A stretch of DNA of 64,000 bases from Quadrisphaera granulorum (lineage in GTDB: Bacteria; Actinomycetota; Actinomycetes; Actinomycetales; Quadrisphaeraceae). Position numbers and translations under genes: made by a program. Of the stretch, positions 51,094 to 59,439 are shown piece after piece. The notes below the pieces were generated by a model, which was not told where the DNA came from, made no database searches, and saw only the letters and a list, made by a program, of their open reading frames with translations. The stretch spans positions 62,001-126,000 of the forward strand of contig NZ_QGDQ01000006.1 in NCBI RefSeq assembly GCF_003149145.1. Reading direction: 5' to 3'. Positions within the stretch are counted from its first letter, which is position 1. Each line of letters opens with the position of its first letter.

Positions 51094-54029
51094 GGGGCGG
51101 CCACCAGCTCGAGGAAGACCTCCTCCAGGTGCCGCTGCGGCACCACGAGGTCCACCTGCACGCCGGAGGCCACCAGTGCAGCGACCAGCCCGCCCGTGCC
51201 CGACGCTCCCGGGGCCACGAGCACGCCGCCGTCGCGGACGCCGAGCACGCGCCCGCCGTCGTCGTCCCGATCCAGTACGTCCCGCAGCACCGCCACCGCC
51301 TGGTCCACCTGCCCCTCGCCGACGCTCACCAGCACTTCACCCGACCCGGCCACCAGCTCCGCCACCGACCCCGCCGCCAGCACCTTCCCGCGTGCCATCA
51401 CCACCGCGTGGCTGCAGGTGGCCTCCACCTCCGAGAGCAGGTGGGAGGACACGAGCACCGTGCGGCCGGTGGCGGCGTAGTCGCGCAGCACCTGGCGCAT
51501 GGCGGTGATCTGCGGCGGGTCGAGGCCGTTGGTCGGCTCGTCGAGCACGAGCAGGTCGGGGAACCCGAGCATCGCCTGGGCGATGCCGAGCCGCTGCCGC
51601 ATGCCCTGGCTGTAGCCGCGGACGCGCCGGTGCACGGCGTCGCCGAGGCCGGCGACCTCCAGGGCCTCCTCGAAGCGCGCGTCCGCCGCAGGACGCCCGG
51701 TGGACGCCCAGAACAGCCGCAGGTTCGCCAGCCCCGACAGGTGCGGCAGGAAGCCCGGCCCCTCCACGAGCGCCCCCACCCGGGCCAGCACCGGCGACCC
51801 GGGCCGCACACGCTGCCCGAGCACCTCCAGCGACCCGGCGCTCGGCCGCAGCAGGCCCATGAGCATGCGCAGCGTGGTGGTCTTGCCGGCGCCGTTGGGC
51901 CCCAGCAGCCCGACCACCTGCCCGCGGCGCACGGTGAACGACACCCCGTCCACCGCGCGGAACCCGTCGCCGTAGACCTTCTCCAGGTCGTTGACCTGCA
52001 GCACGACATCGTCGGGCTGGTCGTCGCGCTGGTTGTCGGGATCGCTGGCGGGCTCGACGGGACCAGAAGGACGACGACGGCGACGCGCAGCGTCGACCAG
52101 CGCAAGCGCCAGCGCAGCCACCACCACGCCGGCCAGCGTGAGCACGTGCGCCCACGGGACGTCGAGGGAATCTCCCGAGCGGGTTCCGGCCTCCGCGGGA
52201 GCGGACGCCACCGACAGCTGGCCACCGCCAGCAGTACCGTCAGCGCTGGCCAGGGCGATGCTGTAGACCCGCGGATCGGCCGGCACGGCGTAGGCGGAGT
52301 CCGTCGAGGCCACCACCAACCGCAGCCGATGACCCGCGGCGACGTCACGAACGACGGCGGGCAGCGTGACGTCCACCGTCGTCGGTTGCCCCGGCTTCGT
52401 CTGCACCCGCAGCGGAGCCACCAGGCCCGAGGGCAGCGCGGTGCTCCCGTCAGGGCTGACATCGGACAGGGAGGCGAACAGGACGGCGTCGTCGGTGTTC
52501 GAGGTCACCGACAGTCGCACGGACGACGCCCCCAGCAGCGTCAGCGGCTGCTCCAGCGGCTCGGTCTCGAAGACGGCCGCCTGCCCGGGCAGGACCGCGG
52601 TGGAGAAGCCGCCTCCGGCGGCCAGGCCCACGAGGGATGCGACGTCGCCGAGACCGGGCAGTGCCGTCATCGCCGCGGGGCGTCCGCCCGCCGGGGAGAG
52701 CACCACGGTGGGGCCCTGCTGGCTCGCGTCCTGTCGTTGACCGGAGGGGCTCACCGGCGCCAGCGCGAGCCGCTGACCTGTGCCACCCAACGGCGGAACT
52801 GTCTCGAGGGTCCGCTCGGCGGGGGCGGAGCCGCCACCCTGCCCGCCGTTCTGCCCGCCGCCCCCACGACCGCCGAAGAGGCTCTGCTGGGGCACGGCCA
52901 CGGAGAACGGCGCGGTCAGGGGGCTGCTCCCCGTCGCTTCACCCGAGGCCGACCCTGAACCCGACCCTGCGCGCAGGTGCTCGTCGAACCACGCGGCGGT
53001 GCGCGCGTTGAACGCGGCACCGTCGAAGCCGCCGTCGTGACCGCCGCTCACCCAGGCCAGCGACACCGGCACACCGGCGCGCTGCGCAGCAGCGGCGTTC
53101 GCCGCGGAGGCGTCAAGGCCGAACAGGGAGTCGCCCTCGCCCTGGACGAGCAGGACGGCGGCGCGGGTGTTCGGCAGCACCGCGGCGGGCGCCGAACGGG
53201 CCAGCTCGTCACGCAGCGACTGCGGCACCACGCCGGTCTCGGCCGCTTCGAGGTAGTCGCGGCACAGGTCGGGGTCCAGGCGGCCGCATGCGCCCGCGGA
53301 GCCGTTGAGGGCACCACCGTTGGTGAGGGCGCTGCCGGTGAGACTGGTCAGCAGCTGGGAGGTCCATCCCGCCTTGAAGACGCCACCGGGCTGACCCTGT
53401 GCCGCCTGCGGGTCCAGCGCCGTGGACAGGTCGGACCAGGTGATGGCCGAAGCCACGGCGTCGATGCGGGGGTCGGTGCCCGCGAGCAGCAGGCCCACAG
53501 CTCCGCCGTAGGACGATCCGGCGATGCCCACGCGCGGGTCACCGGGGGCGTCCTGGAGCACCTCGGGGCGCTCGGCGAGCAGGTCGACGAGCACCCGCGC
53601 GTCGGCCACCTCGTAGTCGGGGGAGTCCAGGTGCACCATCCCCCCGGAGGCGCCGAAGCCCCGCGCTGTCCACGCCACCACCGCGTAGCCGTCAGCGGCG
53701 AGTGTGCGGGCCTGACCCGCAAGGTCAGCCTTGGAGCCACCGAAGCCGTGCGCCAGCAGCACCGCCGGGGCAGGCGAGTCCGCGGTGGCGCTCGCGGGCT
53801 CGTACAGCGTGGCGTCGATGGTGACCTGCTGTCCGTCCGGCTCGGGTCCGACCGGTATCGAGAACACCTGCTCGCGGACGCCCTCGGTGGTGGTGCTGGG
53901 CTGCGCACCCGCCGTCAGCGCACCGACGGCGACCACGAGGGCGCCTCCCATGGCGAGCAGGCGGGCCACCGCGCCGCGCGGGCGAGGATCCCTCCTGTGC
54001 TCGCGCCACCCGGACCTCGACTGCGCCAC
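51090..54029 (-). CDS. Membrane-anchored alpha/beta hydrolase fused to an ABC ATPase
   Basis: A 979-residue fusion. An N-terminal signal anchor (AVARLLAMGGALVVAVGAL) leads to a CocE/S15-like hydrolase: VLLAHGFGGSK oxyanion region, nucleophile Ser in GIAGSSYGGAVGL, and a late His in SGGHDGGFDG. An X-Pro-peptidase-like C-terminal beta domain follows, then one helix (VLTLAGVVVAALALALVDAA). The last 310 residues are an ABC ATPase with GPNGAGKTTTLRML, YSQGMRQRL, LLVLDEPTNGLD and SSHLLSE. The hydrolase should face outside and the ATPase the cytosol. The permease gene overlaps the stop. GTG 54029 is the only suitable start. Confidence 0.88.
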   Translation of the reverse strand: MAQSRSGWREHRRDPRPRGAVARLLAMGGALVVAVGALTAGAQPSTTTEGVREQVFSIPVGPEPDGQQVTIDATLYEPASATADSPAPAVLLAHGFGGSKADLAGQARTLAADGYAVVAWTARGFGASGGMVHLDSPDYEVADARVLVDLLAERPEVLQDAPGDPRVGIAGSSYGGAVGLLLAGTDPRIDAVASAITWSDLSTALDPQAAQGQPGGVFKAGWTSQLLTSLTGSALTNGGALNGSAGACGRLDPDLCRDYLEAAETGVVPQSLRDELARSAPAAVLPNTRAAVLLVQGEGDSLFGLDASAANAAAAQRAGVPVSLAWVSGGHDGGFDGAAFNARTAAWFDEHLRAGSGSGSASGEATGSSPLTAPFSVAVPQQSLFGGRGGGGQNGGQGGGSAPAERTLETVPPLGGTGQRLALAPVSPSGQRQDASQQGPTVVLSPAGGRPAAMTALPGLGDVASLVGLAAGGGFSTAVLPGQAAVFETEPLEQPLTLLGASSVRLSVTSNTDDAVLFASLSDVSPDGSTALPSGLVAPLRVQTKPGQPTTVDVTLPAVVRDVAAGHRLRLVVASTDSAYAVPADPRVYSIALASADGTAGGGQLSVASAPAEAGTRSGDSLDVPWAHVLTLAGVVVAALALALVDAARRRRRPSGPVEPASDPDNQRDDQPDDVVLQVNDLEKVYGDGFRAVDGVSFTVRRGQVVGLLGPNGAGKTTTLRMLMGLLRPSAGSLEVLGQRVRPGSPVLARVGALVEGPGFLPHLSGLANLRLFWASTGRPAADARFEEALEVAGLGDAVHRRVRGYSQGMRQRLGIAQAMLGFPDLLVLDEPTNGLDPPQITAMRQVLRDYAATGRTVLVSSHLLSEVEATCSHAVVMARGKVLAAGSVAELVAGSGEVLVSVGEGQVDQAVAVLRDVLDRDDDGGRVLGVRDGGVLVAPGASGTGGLVAALVASGVQVDLVVPQRHLEEVFLELVAAP

Positions 54030-54123
54030 GTCGAGAGCATGCCCTGCGACGACGCGCCCGGCGTGCAGGGCCTGCGGGGTAGACCGTGCGTCATCGACGA
54101 GTATCACTTGGGGTAGCGGGTCG

Positions 54124-54137
54124 TAACGGACATAACG
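54124..54137. promoter_or_regulatory. Direct repeat TAACG, possible regulator site
   Basis: TAACG at 54124-54128 and 54133-54137 (9-bp period) lies in the divergent region between the hydrolase/ATPase gene and the small peptide gene. Direct repeats of this type bind response regulators, but the factor is unknown. Confidence 0.25.
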
Positions 54138-54210
54138 TGACCTTCGCCACGTTGCGGTGGTTCTGCGGCCACTGGGTCCCCCATATGCTCGCGACGGGTG
54201 GCAAGCTCCC

Positions 54211-54335
54211 CGCAACACGGTCACCATCAGTGATCCGGATGAGCCCAGTGCGGCAAGCGGGGGAACAACCGCCTCTGCTCTGGGGTTGTCTGCACAGCAC
54301 CACGACCGTGGGACCGGCGAGACCCGCACGACCCC
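54211..54335 (+). ncRNA. Structured leader, possibly ydaO-like (c-di-AMP) riboswitch
   Basis: Nested helices can form: CACGGTC (54216-54222) with GACCGTG (54304-54310), GTGC (54248-54251) with GCAC (54292-54295), and ACAACC (54265-54270) with GGTTGT (54284-54289). The segment GCGGGGGAACAACC, then GGGGTTG, then GGCGAGACCCG recalls the conserved order in ydaO/yuaA riboswitches (GGGGGAACCA, GGGGUGAAUC, CCGAAUCCG), but the match is imperfect. It ends about 55 bases before the small gene at 54390. Confidence 0.33.
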
Positions 54336-54389
54336 GTCCTTGACTTGAGCCCTGCGCCGCTGGATCCACCGCACACCAGGAGGCCCCTC

Positions 54390-54506
54390 ATGGCACCGCA
54401 GAACGCCACCACCGACCCGACCGACGAGACGCGCTCCGAGGAGCACACGGCTGAGCAGCAGTCCGACTGGACGCCGCTCGCCAACCCGCGCCGCGTGCGC
54501 ATCTGA
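54390..54506 (+). CDS. 38-residue acidic peptide, unrecognised
   Basis: ATG 54390 is seven bases after a full AGGAGG. The peptide starts MAPQNATTDPTDETRSEEHT and ends SDWTPLANPRRVRI: an acidic, polar N-terminal part and a short basic C terminus after a Trp-Thr-Pro. No membrane segment or signal is present. The strong ribosome-binding site, a foldable leader upstream and a terminator 55 bases downstream (54561) mark it as a real single-gene transcription unit. The leader-then-tail layout could fit a precursor peptide, but no modifying enzyme gene is nearby. Function unknown. Confidence 0.68.
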   Translation: MAPQNATTDPTDETRSEEHTAEQQSDWTPLANPRRVRI

Positions 54507-54560
54507 CACAGCACCCCCCTTGCCCGCAGCGCCTCGCGAGAGGCCGCAGCGGGTAGGACG

Positions 54561-54596
54561 ACGAAGGCCCGGGCGCACCAGCGCTCGGGCCTTCGT
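54561..54596. terminator. Bidirectional terminator hairpin
   Basis: A 16-bp stem (54561-54576 with 54581-54596, one G-U pair) with loop ACCA lies between the convergent 38-codon gene and serA. A smaller hairpin, GCCTCGCGAGAGGC, lies just before it (about 54529-54543). Confidence 0.8.
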
Positions 54597-54633
54597 GCGT
54601 CCCACCGAGCTCGGCGAGACGCCAGCAGGTGTG

Positions 54634-55875
54634 TCAGCTGAGCACGCGCAGCCGCACGGTCTCCGGCATCGCGGCGAGCGCATCGAGCACCCCGCTGTCC
54701 AGCGTGCTGGCCACGTCGGTGACCACGTAGCCGAGCTGTCCGCGGGTGGTCAGCGACTGGCCCACGATGTTCACGCCGTGCTGGGCCAGCACGGAGTTCA
54801 CCGTCGCCAGGACACCCGGCACGTTCTGGTGCAGGTGCCCCAGGCGGGTGCCGTGCCCGGCGTCGGTGATGACCTGCGGCAGGTTGACGGCCAGCGAGGT
54901 GCTGCCGTGGGCGGCGTAGTCACGCAGCTTCCCGGCGACGAACCTGCCGATGTCCTCCTGGGCCTCCTCGGTCGACCCGCCGACGTGCGGCGTGAGGATC
55001 GTGTTGGGCAGGCCCCGCAGGCGGGAGTCGAACGGGTCGCCGTTGCGGCGGGGCTCACTGGCGAAGACGTCGACGGCGGCGCCGGCGAGGTGCCCGGAGA
55101 CCAGGTGGTCGCGCAGGGCGCCGTGGTCCACCACGAAGCCGCGCGAGAGGTTGAGGAAGATCGCCCCCGGTTTCATGGCCGCGAACTGCTCGGCGCCGAA
55201 CAGGCCCCCGTTGCCGGCCCGCCCGTCGACGTGCAGGGTGACGGCGTCGGCGACGGTGAGCACCTCCTCCATGCTCGACAGGCGCACCGCGTTGCCCATG
55301 GCGAGCTTCTCGGCGGTGTCGTAGAACACCACGCGCATGCCGAGGGCCTCGGCCACCACGGACAGCTGGCTGCCGATGTTGCCGTACCCGATGATCCCGA
55401 GCGTGCGGCCGCGCACCTCGTGGGATCCGGCCGCAGACTTCTGCCACACCCCGGCGTGCAGGGCGCTGTCGAACACGGTCAGCTGACGGGTCAGGGCGAT
55501 GACCTCGGAGATGACCAGCTCGACCACGGACCGAGTGTTGGAGAACGGCGCGTTGAACACCGCGACGCCGCGCGCGGCGGCCGCCTCGAGGTCGATCTGG
55601 TTGGTGCCGATGCAGAAGGCGCCGATGGCCTCCAGGTCGGGGGCCGCGTCGAGCACCTTCTCGGTGACGTGCGTGGTGGAGCGGATCCCGAGCAGCTTGA
55701 CTCCGGGGAGCGCCTCCATGAGCTCGGACTCCGACAGCGCCCCGGGGCGCTGCTGCACGGACACCCCGGCGCGGCCGAGGACGTCGACGGCGAGGGGATG
55801 GATGTTCTCGAGGAGGAGCGCCGAGGCGGTGCCCGGGGCTCCTCGGTAGGGCGCGCTGACAGGGCTGACGGTCAC
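54634..55875 (-). CDS. serA: D-3-phosphoglycerate dehydrogenase
   Basis: A 413-residue enzyme of serine synthesis that oxidises 3-phosphoglycerate to phosphohydroxypyruvate with NAD. GIIGYGNIGSQ binds NAD; catalytic Arg, Glu and His are in NLSRGFVVD, the following segment and TPHVGGSTEEAQED. A C-terminal ACT domain (GVLATVNSVLAQHGVNIVGQ) gives serine feedback. The length matches the short E. coli-type SerA, without the extra domain of mycobacterial SerA. GTG 55875 is used, with GGATGG upstream. It is divergent from the alcohol dehydrogenase gene, with about 70 bases between starts. Confidence 0.95.
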   Translation of the reverse strand: MTVSPVSAPYRGAPGTASALLLENIHPLAVDVLGRAGVSVQQRPGALSESELMEALPGVKLLGIRSTTHVTEKVLDAAPDLEAIGAFCIGTNQIDLEAAAARGVAVFNAPFSNTRSVVELVISEVIALTRQLTVFDSALHAGVWQKSAAGSHEVRGRTLGIIGYGNIGSQLSVVAEALGMRVVFYDTAEKLAMGNAVRLSSMEEVLTVADAVTLHVDGRAGNGGLFGAEQFAAMKPGAIFLNLSRGFVVDHGALRDHLVSGHLAGAAVDVFASEPRRNGDPFDSRLRGLPNTILTPHVGGSTEEAQEDIGRFVAGKLRDYAAHGSTSLAVNLPQVITDAGHGTRLGHLHQNVPGVLATVNSVLAQHGVNIVGQSLTTRGQLGYVVTDVASTLDSGVLDALAAMPETVRLRVLS

Positions 55876-55945
55876 GGGCGTCCATCCTGCCGCACCGGGC
55901 GGGTCGCCCGTGCGTAAGCGGCGCCCGCGCGGGTAGGTGACCCGG

Positions 55946-57217
55946 GTGCGAGCACTCACCTGGCAGGGCAAGCGAAAGGTCTCCGTGGAGACCGTTCCCG
56001 ACCCGAAGATCGAAGAGCCCACCGATGCCGTCGTCCGGATCACCGCTTCCGGGCTGTGTGGTTCTGACCTGCACCTGTACGAGGTGATGGGGCCCTTCCT
56101 CGACCCCGGAGACGTCCTCGGCCACGAGCCGATGGGTGTGGTGGAGGAGGTCGGTCCCGACGTGACGCACCTGCGCCCGGGCGATCGCGTCGTGGTGCCC
56201 TTCAACATCTCGTGCGGGCGCTGTCCGATGTGTCGTAGCGGTCTGCAGAGCCAGTGCGAGACCACCCAGAACCGCGACACCGGCTTCGGTGCGTCGCTGT
56301 TCGGTTACACCAAGCTGTACGGGCAGGTGCCGGGCGGGCAGGCGGAGTACCTGCGCGTCCCGCAGGCGCACTACGGGCCGATCAAGGTTCCCGACGACGT
56401 CCCCGACGAGCGGTACCTGTACCTCTCCGACGTGCTGCCCACCGCGTGGCAGGCCGTCCGGTACGCCGGCGTCACCGGCGGGCCCTCCGCATCGTCGACG
56501 GGCACGACGGGCACGACCGGGACGACGACGGGGAGCGCGGCCGCGTCGTCGTGGACGCCCGTCGTCGACAGCCTCGTCGTCCTCGGCCTCGGGCCCATCG
56601 GCGACATGTGCACCCGCATCGCCCGCCATCTCGGCGTCTCCACGGTCATCGGCATCGACCCGGTGCCCGAGCGCCGTGCCCGCGCGCAGGCCCGCGGCAC
56701 CACCGTCATCGACCCGACCTCCCTCGACGACAGCAGCGACCTCGTGGGCGCCGTACGCGACCTCACCGCCGGTCGTGGCGCCGATGCCGTCATCGACGCC
56801 GTCGGTATGGAGGCCCACGGTTCGGCTGCCAAGGCTGCGCACACCTTCGTGGGGTTCCTGCCCGACGCCGTCGCGGAGAAGATGATGCGCACGATGGGCG
56901 TCGACAGGCTCACGGCGCTGCACTCCGCGGTCGACCTCGTGCGCCGCGGCGGCACCATCTCGCTGTCCGGTGTCTACGGCGGCGCGGCCGACCCGATGCC
57001 GATGCTCTACATGTTCGACCGGCAGCTGCAGCTGCGGATGGGCCAGGCCAACGTGCACCGCTGGGTGCCGGAGATCCTGCCGCTACTCGGCGACGACGAC
57101 CCCCTCGGCGTCGAGGGCTTCGCCACCCACCACGTGCCGCTGGACGACGCACCGGCCGCCTACGAGACCTTCCAGAAGAAGCAGGACGGCGCGGTCAAGA
57201 TCGTCTTCCATTCGTGA
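55946..57217 (+). CDS. Zinc-dependent alcohol dehydrogenase (MDR family)
   Basis: About 423 residues. Zinc and NAD motifs are GLCGSDLHLYE, GHEPMGVVEEVG, CGRCPMCRSGLQSQC (structural zinc) and LGLGPIGDMCTRIA. The YGGAADPMPMLYMFDRQLQLRMGQANVHRW segment is typical of a branch often annotated as glutathione-dependent formaldehyde dehydrogenase or Zn-ADH; the substrate is uncertain. A Gly/Thr/Ser-rich insert (TGTTGTTGTTTGSAAASS) interrupts the region before the Rossmann fold. GTG 55946 has GGTGA five bases upstream; GTG 55937 would add three residues. Confidence 0.9.
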   Translation: MRALTWQGKRKVSVETVPDPKIEEPTDAVVRITASGLCGSDLHLYEVMGPFLDPGDVLGHEPMGVVEEVGPDVTHLRPGDRVVVPFNISCGRCPMCRSGLQSQCETTQNRDTGFGASLFGYTKLYGQVPGGQAEYLRVPQAHYGPIKVPDDVPDERYLYLSDVLPTAWQAVRYAGVTGGPSASSTGTTGTTGTTTGSAAASSWTPVVDSLVVLGLGPIGDMCTRIARHLGVSTVIGIDPVPERRARAQARGTTVIDPTSLDDSSDLVGAVRDLTAGRGADAVIDAVGMEAHGSAAKAAHTFVGFLPDAVAEKMMRTMGVDRLTALHSAVDLVRRGGTISLSGVYGGAADPMPMLYMFDRQLQLRMGQANVHRWVPEILPLLGDDDPLGVEGFATHHVPLDDAPAAYETFQKKQDGAVKIVFHS

Positions 57218-57331
57218 CGCCATGACCTCGGGCTCAAGCACGGTGTTGCCGGGCTTTCGGCGGCGGCTTCTGCCGCGGTGGGTGGCCGCTGGGGCGGCCG
57301 GAGGCCGCGGGGGCTGGCAGACTCGCCGACC

Positions 57332-58624
57332 GTGAGCCCGGCACCTTCCCAGGACCAGCCCACGAAGGACCAGCCCACGATGGGCCGGAACACTTCGCCC
57401 CGGCGCGAGCCGCACCATCAAGCGCACCGGCCGGAGCACCCGCGTACCCGTCACACGGCGGCCCGCGTCGAAGACCGGCTCAACAAGCTCCTCGCGGTGC
57501 ACCTGGGCCGTCGCGGCTGGACGCCGCGGGTGCTCGGGTACGCCTCGTACGGCGGTGAGGGATGGGTGCGCGTCCTGGGGCGTGTCTTGGCCACCCGCCC
57601 GCCCGAGCACCACGACTCCGACCCCGGCTCGCCCGTCCCCGAGGGTCCTTACGACCCGGTGTCCCTGCGCGACTGGGTCGGCCCCTACGACCGGGACCAG
57701 CTCAAGGAGCGGGCGCTAACGGCCCTGCGCGGCTGGCGCGCGTTCATCTCGGCGCCCGTGGAGGGCGTCGCGGTCTGGGTGACGGTGGGGGAGCGGACGC
57801 ACCGCCTCGTCTCGGCGCGCGGAGGCTACCTCGACGCGCAGCTGCCGTCCGACCTGCCGCCGGGCGTTCACGACATTAGCTTCTCCACGGCGCCGCCCGG
57901 CGAGGCCGACCCGGACGAGCGCGCGGGTGCCCCGTCCACCGCGCGGGTCACCGTCATCGGCTCCGACCAGCGCTTCGGGGTGGTCTCCGACATCGACGAC
58001 ACCGTCATGGTCACGTCGCTGCCGCGCCCGCTGATCGCGGCGTGGAACACCTTCGTGCTCCACGAGCAGGCCCGCAGCCCCGTGCCGGGCATGGCCGACC
58101 TGCTCACCGCGGCCGCGGAGGCCTACCCCGACACCCCGGTGCTGTATCTGTCCACCGGCGCGTGGAACGCCGCGCCGACTATCACCCGGTTCATGCTCCG
58201 GCACGGTTACCCGGCCGGCCCGCTGCTGCTCACCGACTGGGGTCCCACCAACACCGGTTGGTTCCGCAGCGGCCAGGAGCACAAGCGGGCCGCGCTGCGG
58301 CGCCTGGCGGAGGAGCTGCCCCAGGTGCAGTGGCTGCTGGTCGGTGACGACGGCCAGCACGACCCCGAGATCTACGGCGAGTTCGCCCGTGAGCACCCCG
58401 AGCACGTGCGCGCCGTGGCCATCCGCCAGCTCACCGCCGCGGAGCAGGTGCTGTCGCACGTGCTGCCGGTGCCCGTGCCGGGCTCGGCCCGCCCGGGGAG
58501 GGTCGCGGCGGTGCCCGAGGTGCGCGCTCCGGACGGCGTCGGCCTGGCCCACCAGCTGCGCCAGGCGTCCGTGCCGCTGGCCCGCCAGGTCTGGCTGCCC
58601 CCCGAGCCCACCCACCACCCGTGA
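57332..58624 (+). CDS. App1 family phosphatase (DUF2183)
   Basis: About 430 residues. The C-terminal half carries the App1 domain: FGVVSDIDDTVMVTSLP (about 214-230) gives the DxDDT phosphatase motif of the HAD-like fold, followed by LYLSTGAWNAAPTI, LLLTDWGPTN and WLLVGDDGQHDPEIY. Yeast App1 is a phosphatidate phosphatase; bacterial members are presumed lipid or sugar-phosphate phosphatases. The N-terminal 60 residues are Pro/His/Arg-rich. The start could be GTG 57332 or ATG 57380. The stop TGA (58622-58624) is within the GTGATCATGGGC repeat at 58621. Confidence 0.87.
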   Translation: MSPAPSQDQPTKDQPTMGRNTSPRREPHHQAHRPEHPRTRHTAARVEDRLNKLLAVHLGRRGWTPRVLGYASYGGEGWVRVLGRVLATRPPEHHDSDPGSPVPEGPYDPVSLRDWVGPYDRDQLKERALTALRGWRAFISAPVEGVAVWVTVGERTHRLVSARGGYLDAQLPSDLPPGVHDISFSTAPPGEADPDERAGAPSTARVTVIGSDQRFGVVSDIDDTVMVTSLPRPLIAAWNTFVLHEQARSPVPGMADLLTAAAEAYPDTPVLYLSTGAWNAAPTITRFMLRHGYPAGPLLLTDWGPTNTGWFRSGQEHKRAALRRLAEELPQVQWLLVGDDGQHDPEIYGEFAREHPEHVRAVAIRQLTAAEQVLSHVLPVPVPGSARPGRVAAVPEVRAPDGVGLAHQLRQASVPLARQVWLPPEPTHHP

Positions 58625-58729
58625 TCATGGGCGGGTCCGCGCTCACTGTCAGGTCCTCGAGGCCGTATCCAGCCTCCACGTCCTGACACTGCGCCCGCTC
58701 CGTTCGTGATCATGGGCAGTCGGCCACCA
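58621..58729. repeat. Repeat D: two half copies of the GTGATCATGGGC family around a dyad
   Basis: GTGATCATGGGCG at 58621 and GTGATCATGGGCAG at 58706 lie in the same orientation, the second followed by TCGGCCACC as in the left arm of copy A. Between them is a separate dyad: TGTCAGG (58647-58653) with CCTGACA (58682-58688), and GAGGC (58659-58663) with GCCTC (58672-58676). The matching right arms are missing. The second half abuts the start of the DUF1684 gene. Confidence 0.65.
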
Positions 58730-58731
58730 CA

Positions 58732-59412
58732 GTGGTCGCTGTGGGAACCGGATCGCTGAGCCTTCTCGACTACCGCCGTCGGGTGGCACAGCTGTACGCC
58801 GACATCCGCGAGACCGCCGTCCGCCGCAGTCCCCGCGAAGCCCACGAGCTGTGGCGCACCACCCGCGACCAGCTGTACGCCACCCACGTCGACTCCCCGC
58901 TCCTGCCCGACGACCCGCGCCGCCGCACCGGCCTGCCCGTCGCCCCCTACGACCCCGACCTGCGCTTCACCGCTGTGCTTCACGCCGCCGATCATGCTCA
59001 GGAGCTGCGCGTCACCACCGGCACCGACGGCGAGGTCGTCTTCTCGCTCCTCGGCCGCGCGCGGACCCCGCTCGGCACGCTCGACCTGTGGTGGCTGTCC
59101 GGCTACGGCGGCGGCGTGTGGCTGCCCGTGCGCGACGGCTCCAGCGGCACGAGCAGCTACGGCGGCGGGCGCTACCTGCTCGACACCGTCAAGGGGGCCG
59201 ACCTCGGCACCACGCGAGACCACGAGGACCTGCGCGACCACCTGGACGAGCAAGGCGAGCAGGACGACCAGGACGACGACGGCGAGCGCCTCGTCCTCGA
59301 CCTCAACTTCCTCTACAACCCCTCGTGTGCCTACGACCCGACGTGGGCCTGCCCGCTCGCGCCGCCCGGCAACCGCCTCGACGCGGCCGTCGACGCCGGC
59401 GAGCTGGTCTGA
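58732..59412 (+). CDS. DUF1684 family protein
   Basis: A 226-residue protein. LLDYRRRVAQLYADIR and ARDQL-like RTTRDQLYATHVDSPL are the N-terminal pattern; the C-terminal NFLYNPSCAYDPTWACPLAPPGNRL is the hallmark of DUF1684. The family has no established function; it includes many actinobacterial cytosolic proteins. An acidic insert (EQGEQDDQDDDGE) precedes the hallmark. Its GTG start at 58732 directly follows a half repeat, so the promoter must lie within or before repeat D; GTG 58741 is an alternative start. Confidence 0.9.
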   Translation: MVAVGTGSLSLLDYRRRVAQLYADIRETAVRRSPREAHELWRTTRDQLYATHVDSPLLPDDPRRRTGLPVAPYDPDLRFTAVLHAADHAQELRVTTGTDGEVVFSLLGRARTPLGTLDLWWLSGYGGGVWLPVRDGSSGTSSYGGGRYLLDTVKGADLGTTRDHEDLRDHLDEQGEQDDQDDDGERLVLDLNFLYNPSCAYDPTWACPLAPPGNRLDAAVDAGELV

Positions 59413-59439
59413 GGCTCCAGCGGTTCGAGCAGCTCCACG

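Noticed and set aside
54211-54335. SAM, TPP or cobalamin riboswitch in the small-gene leader
   Set aside because: None of the conserved cores of those classes is visible; only a partial resemblance to ydaO remains.
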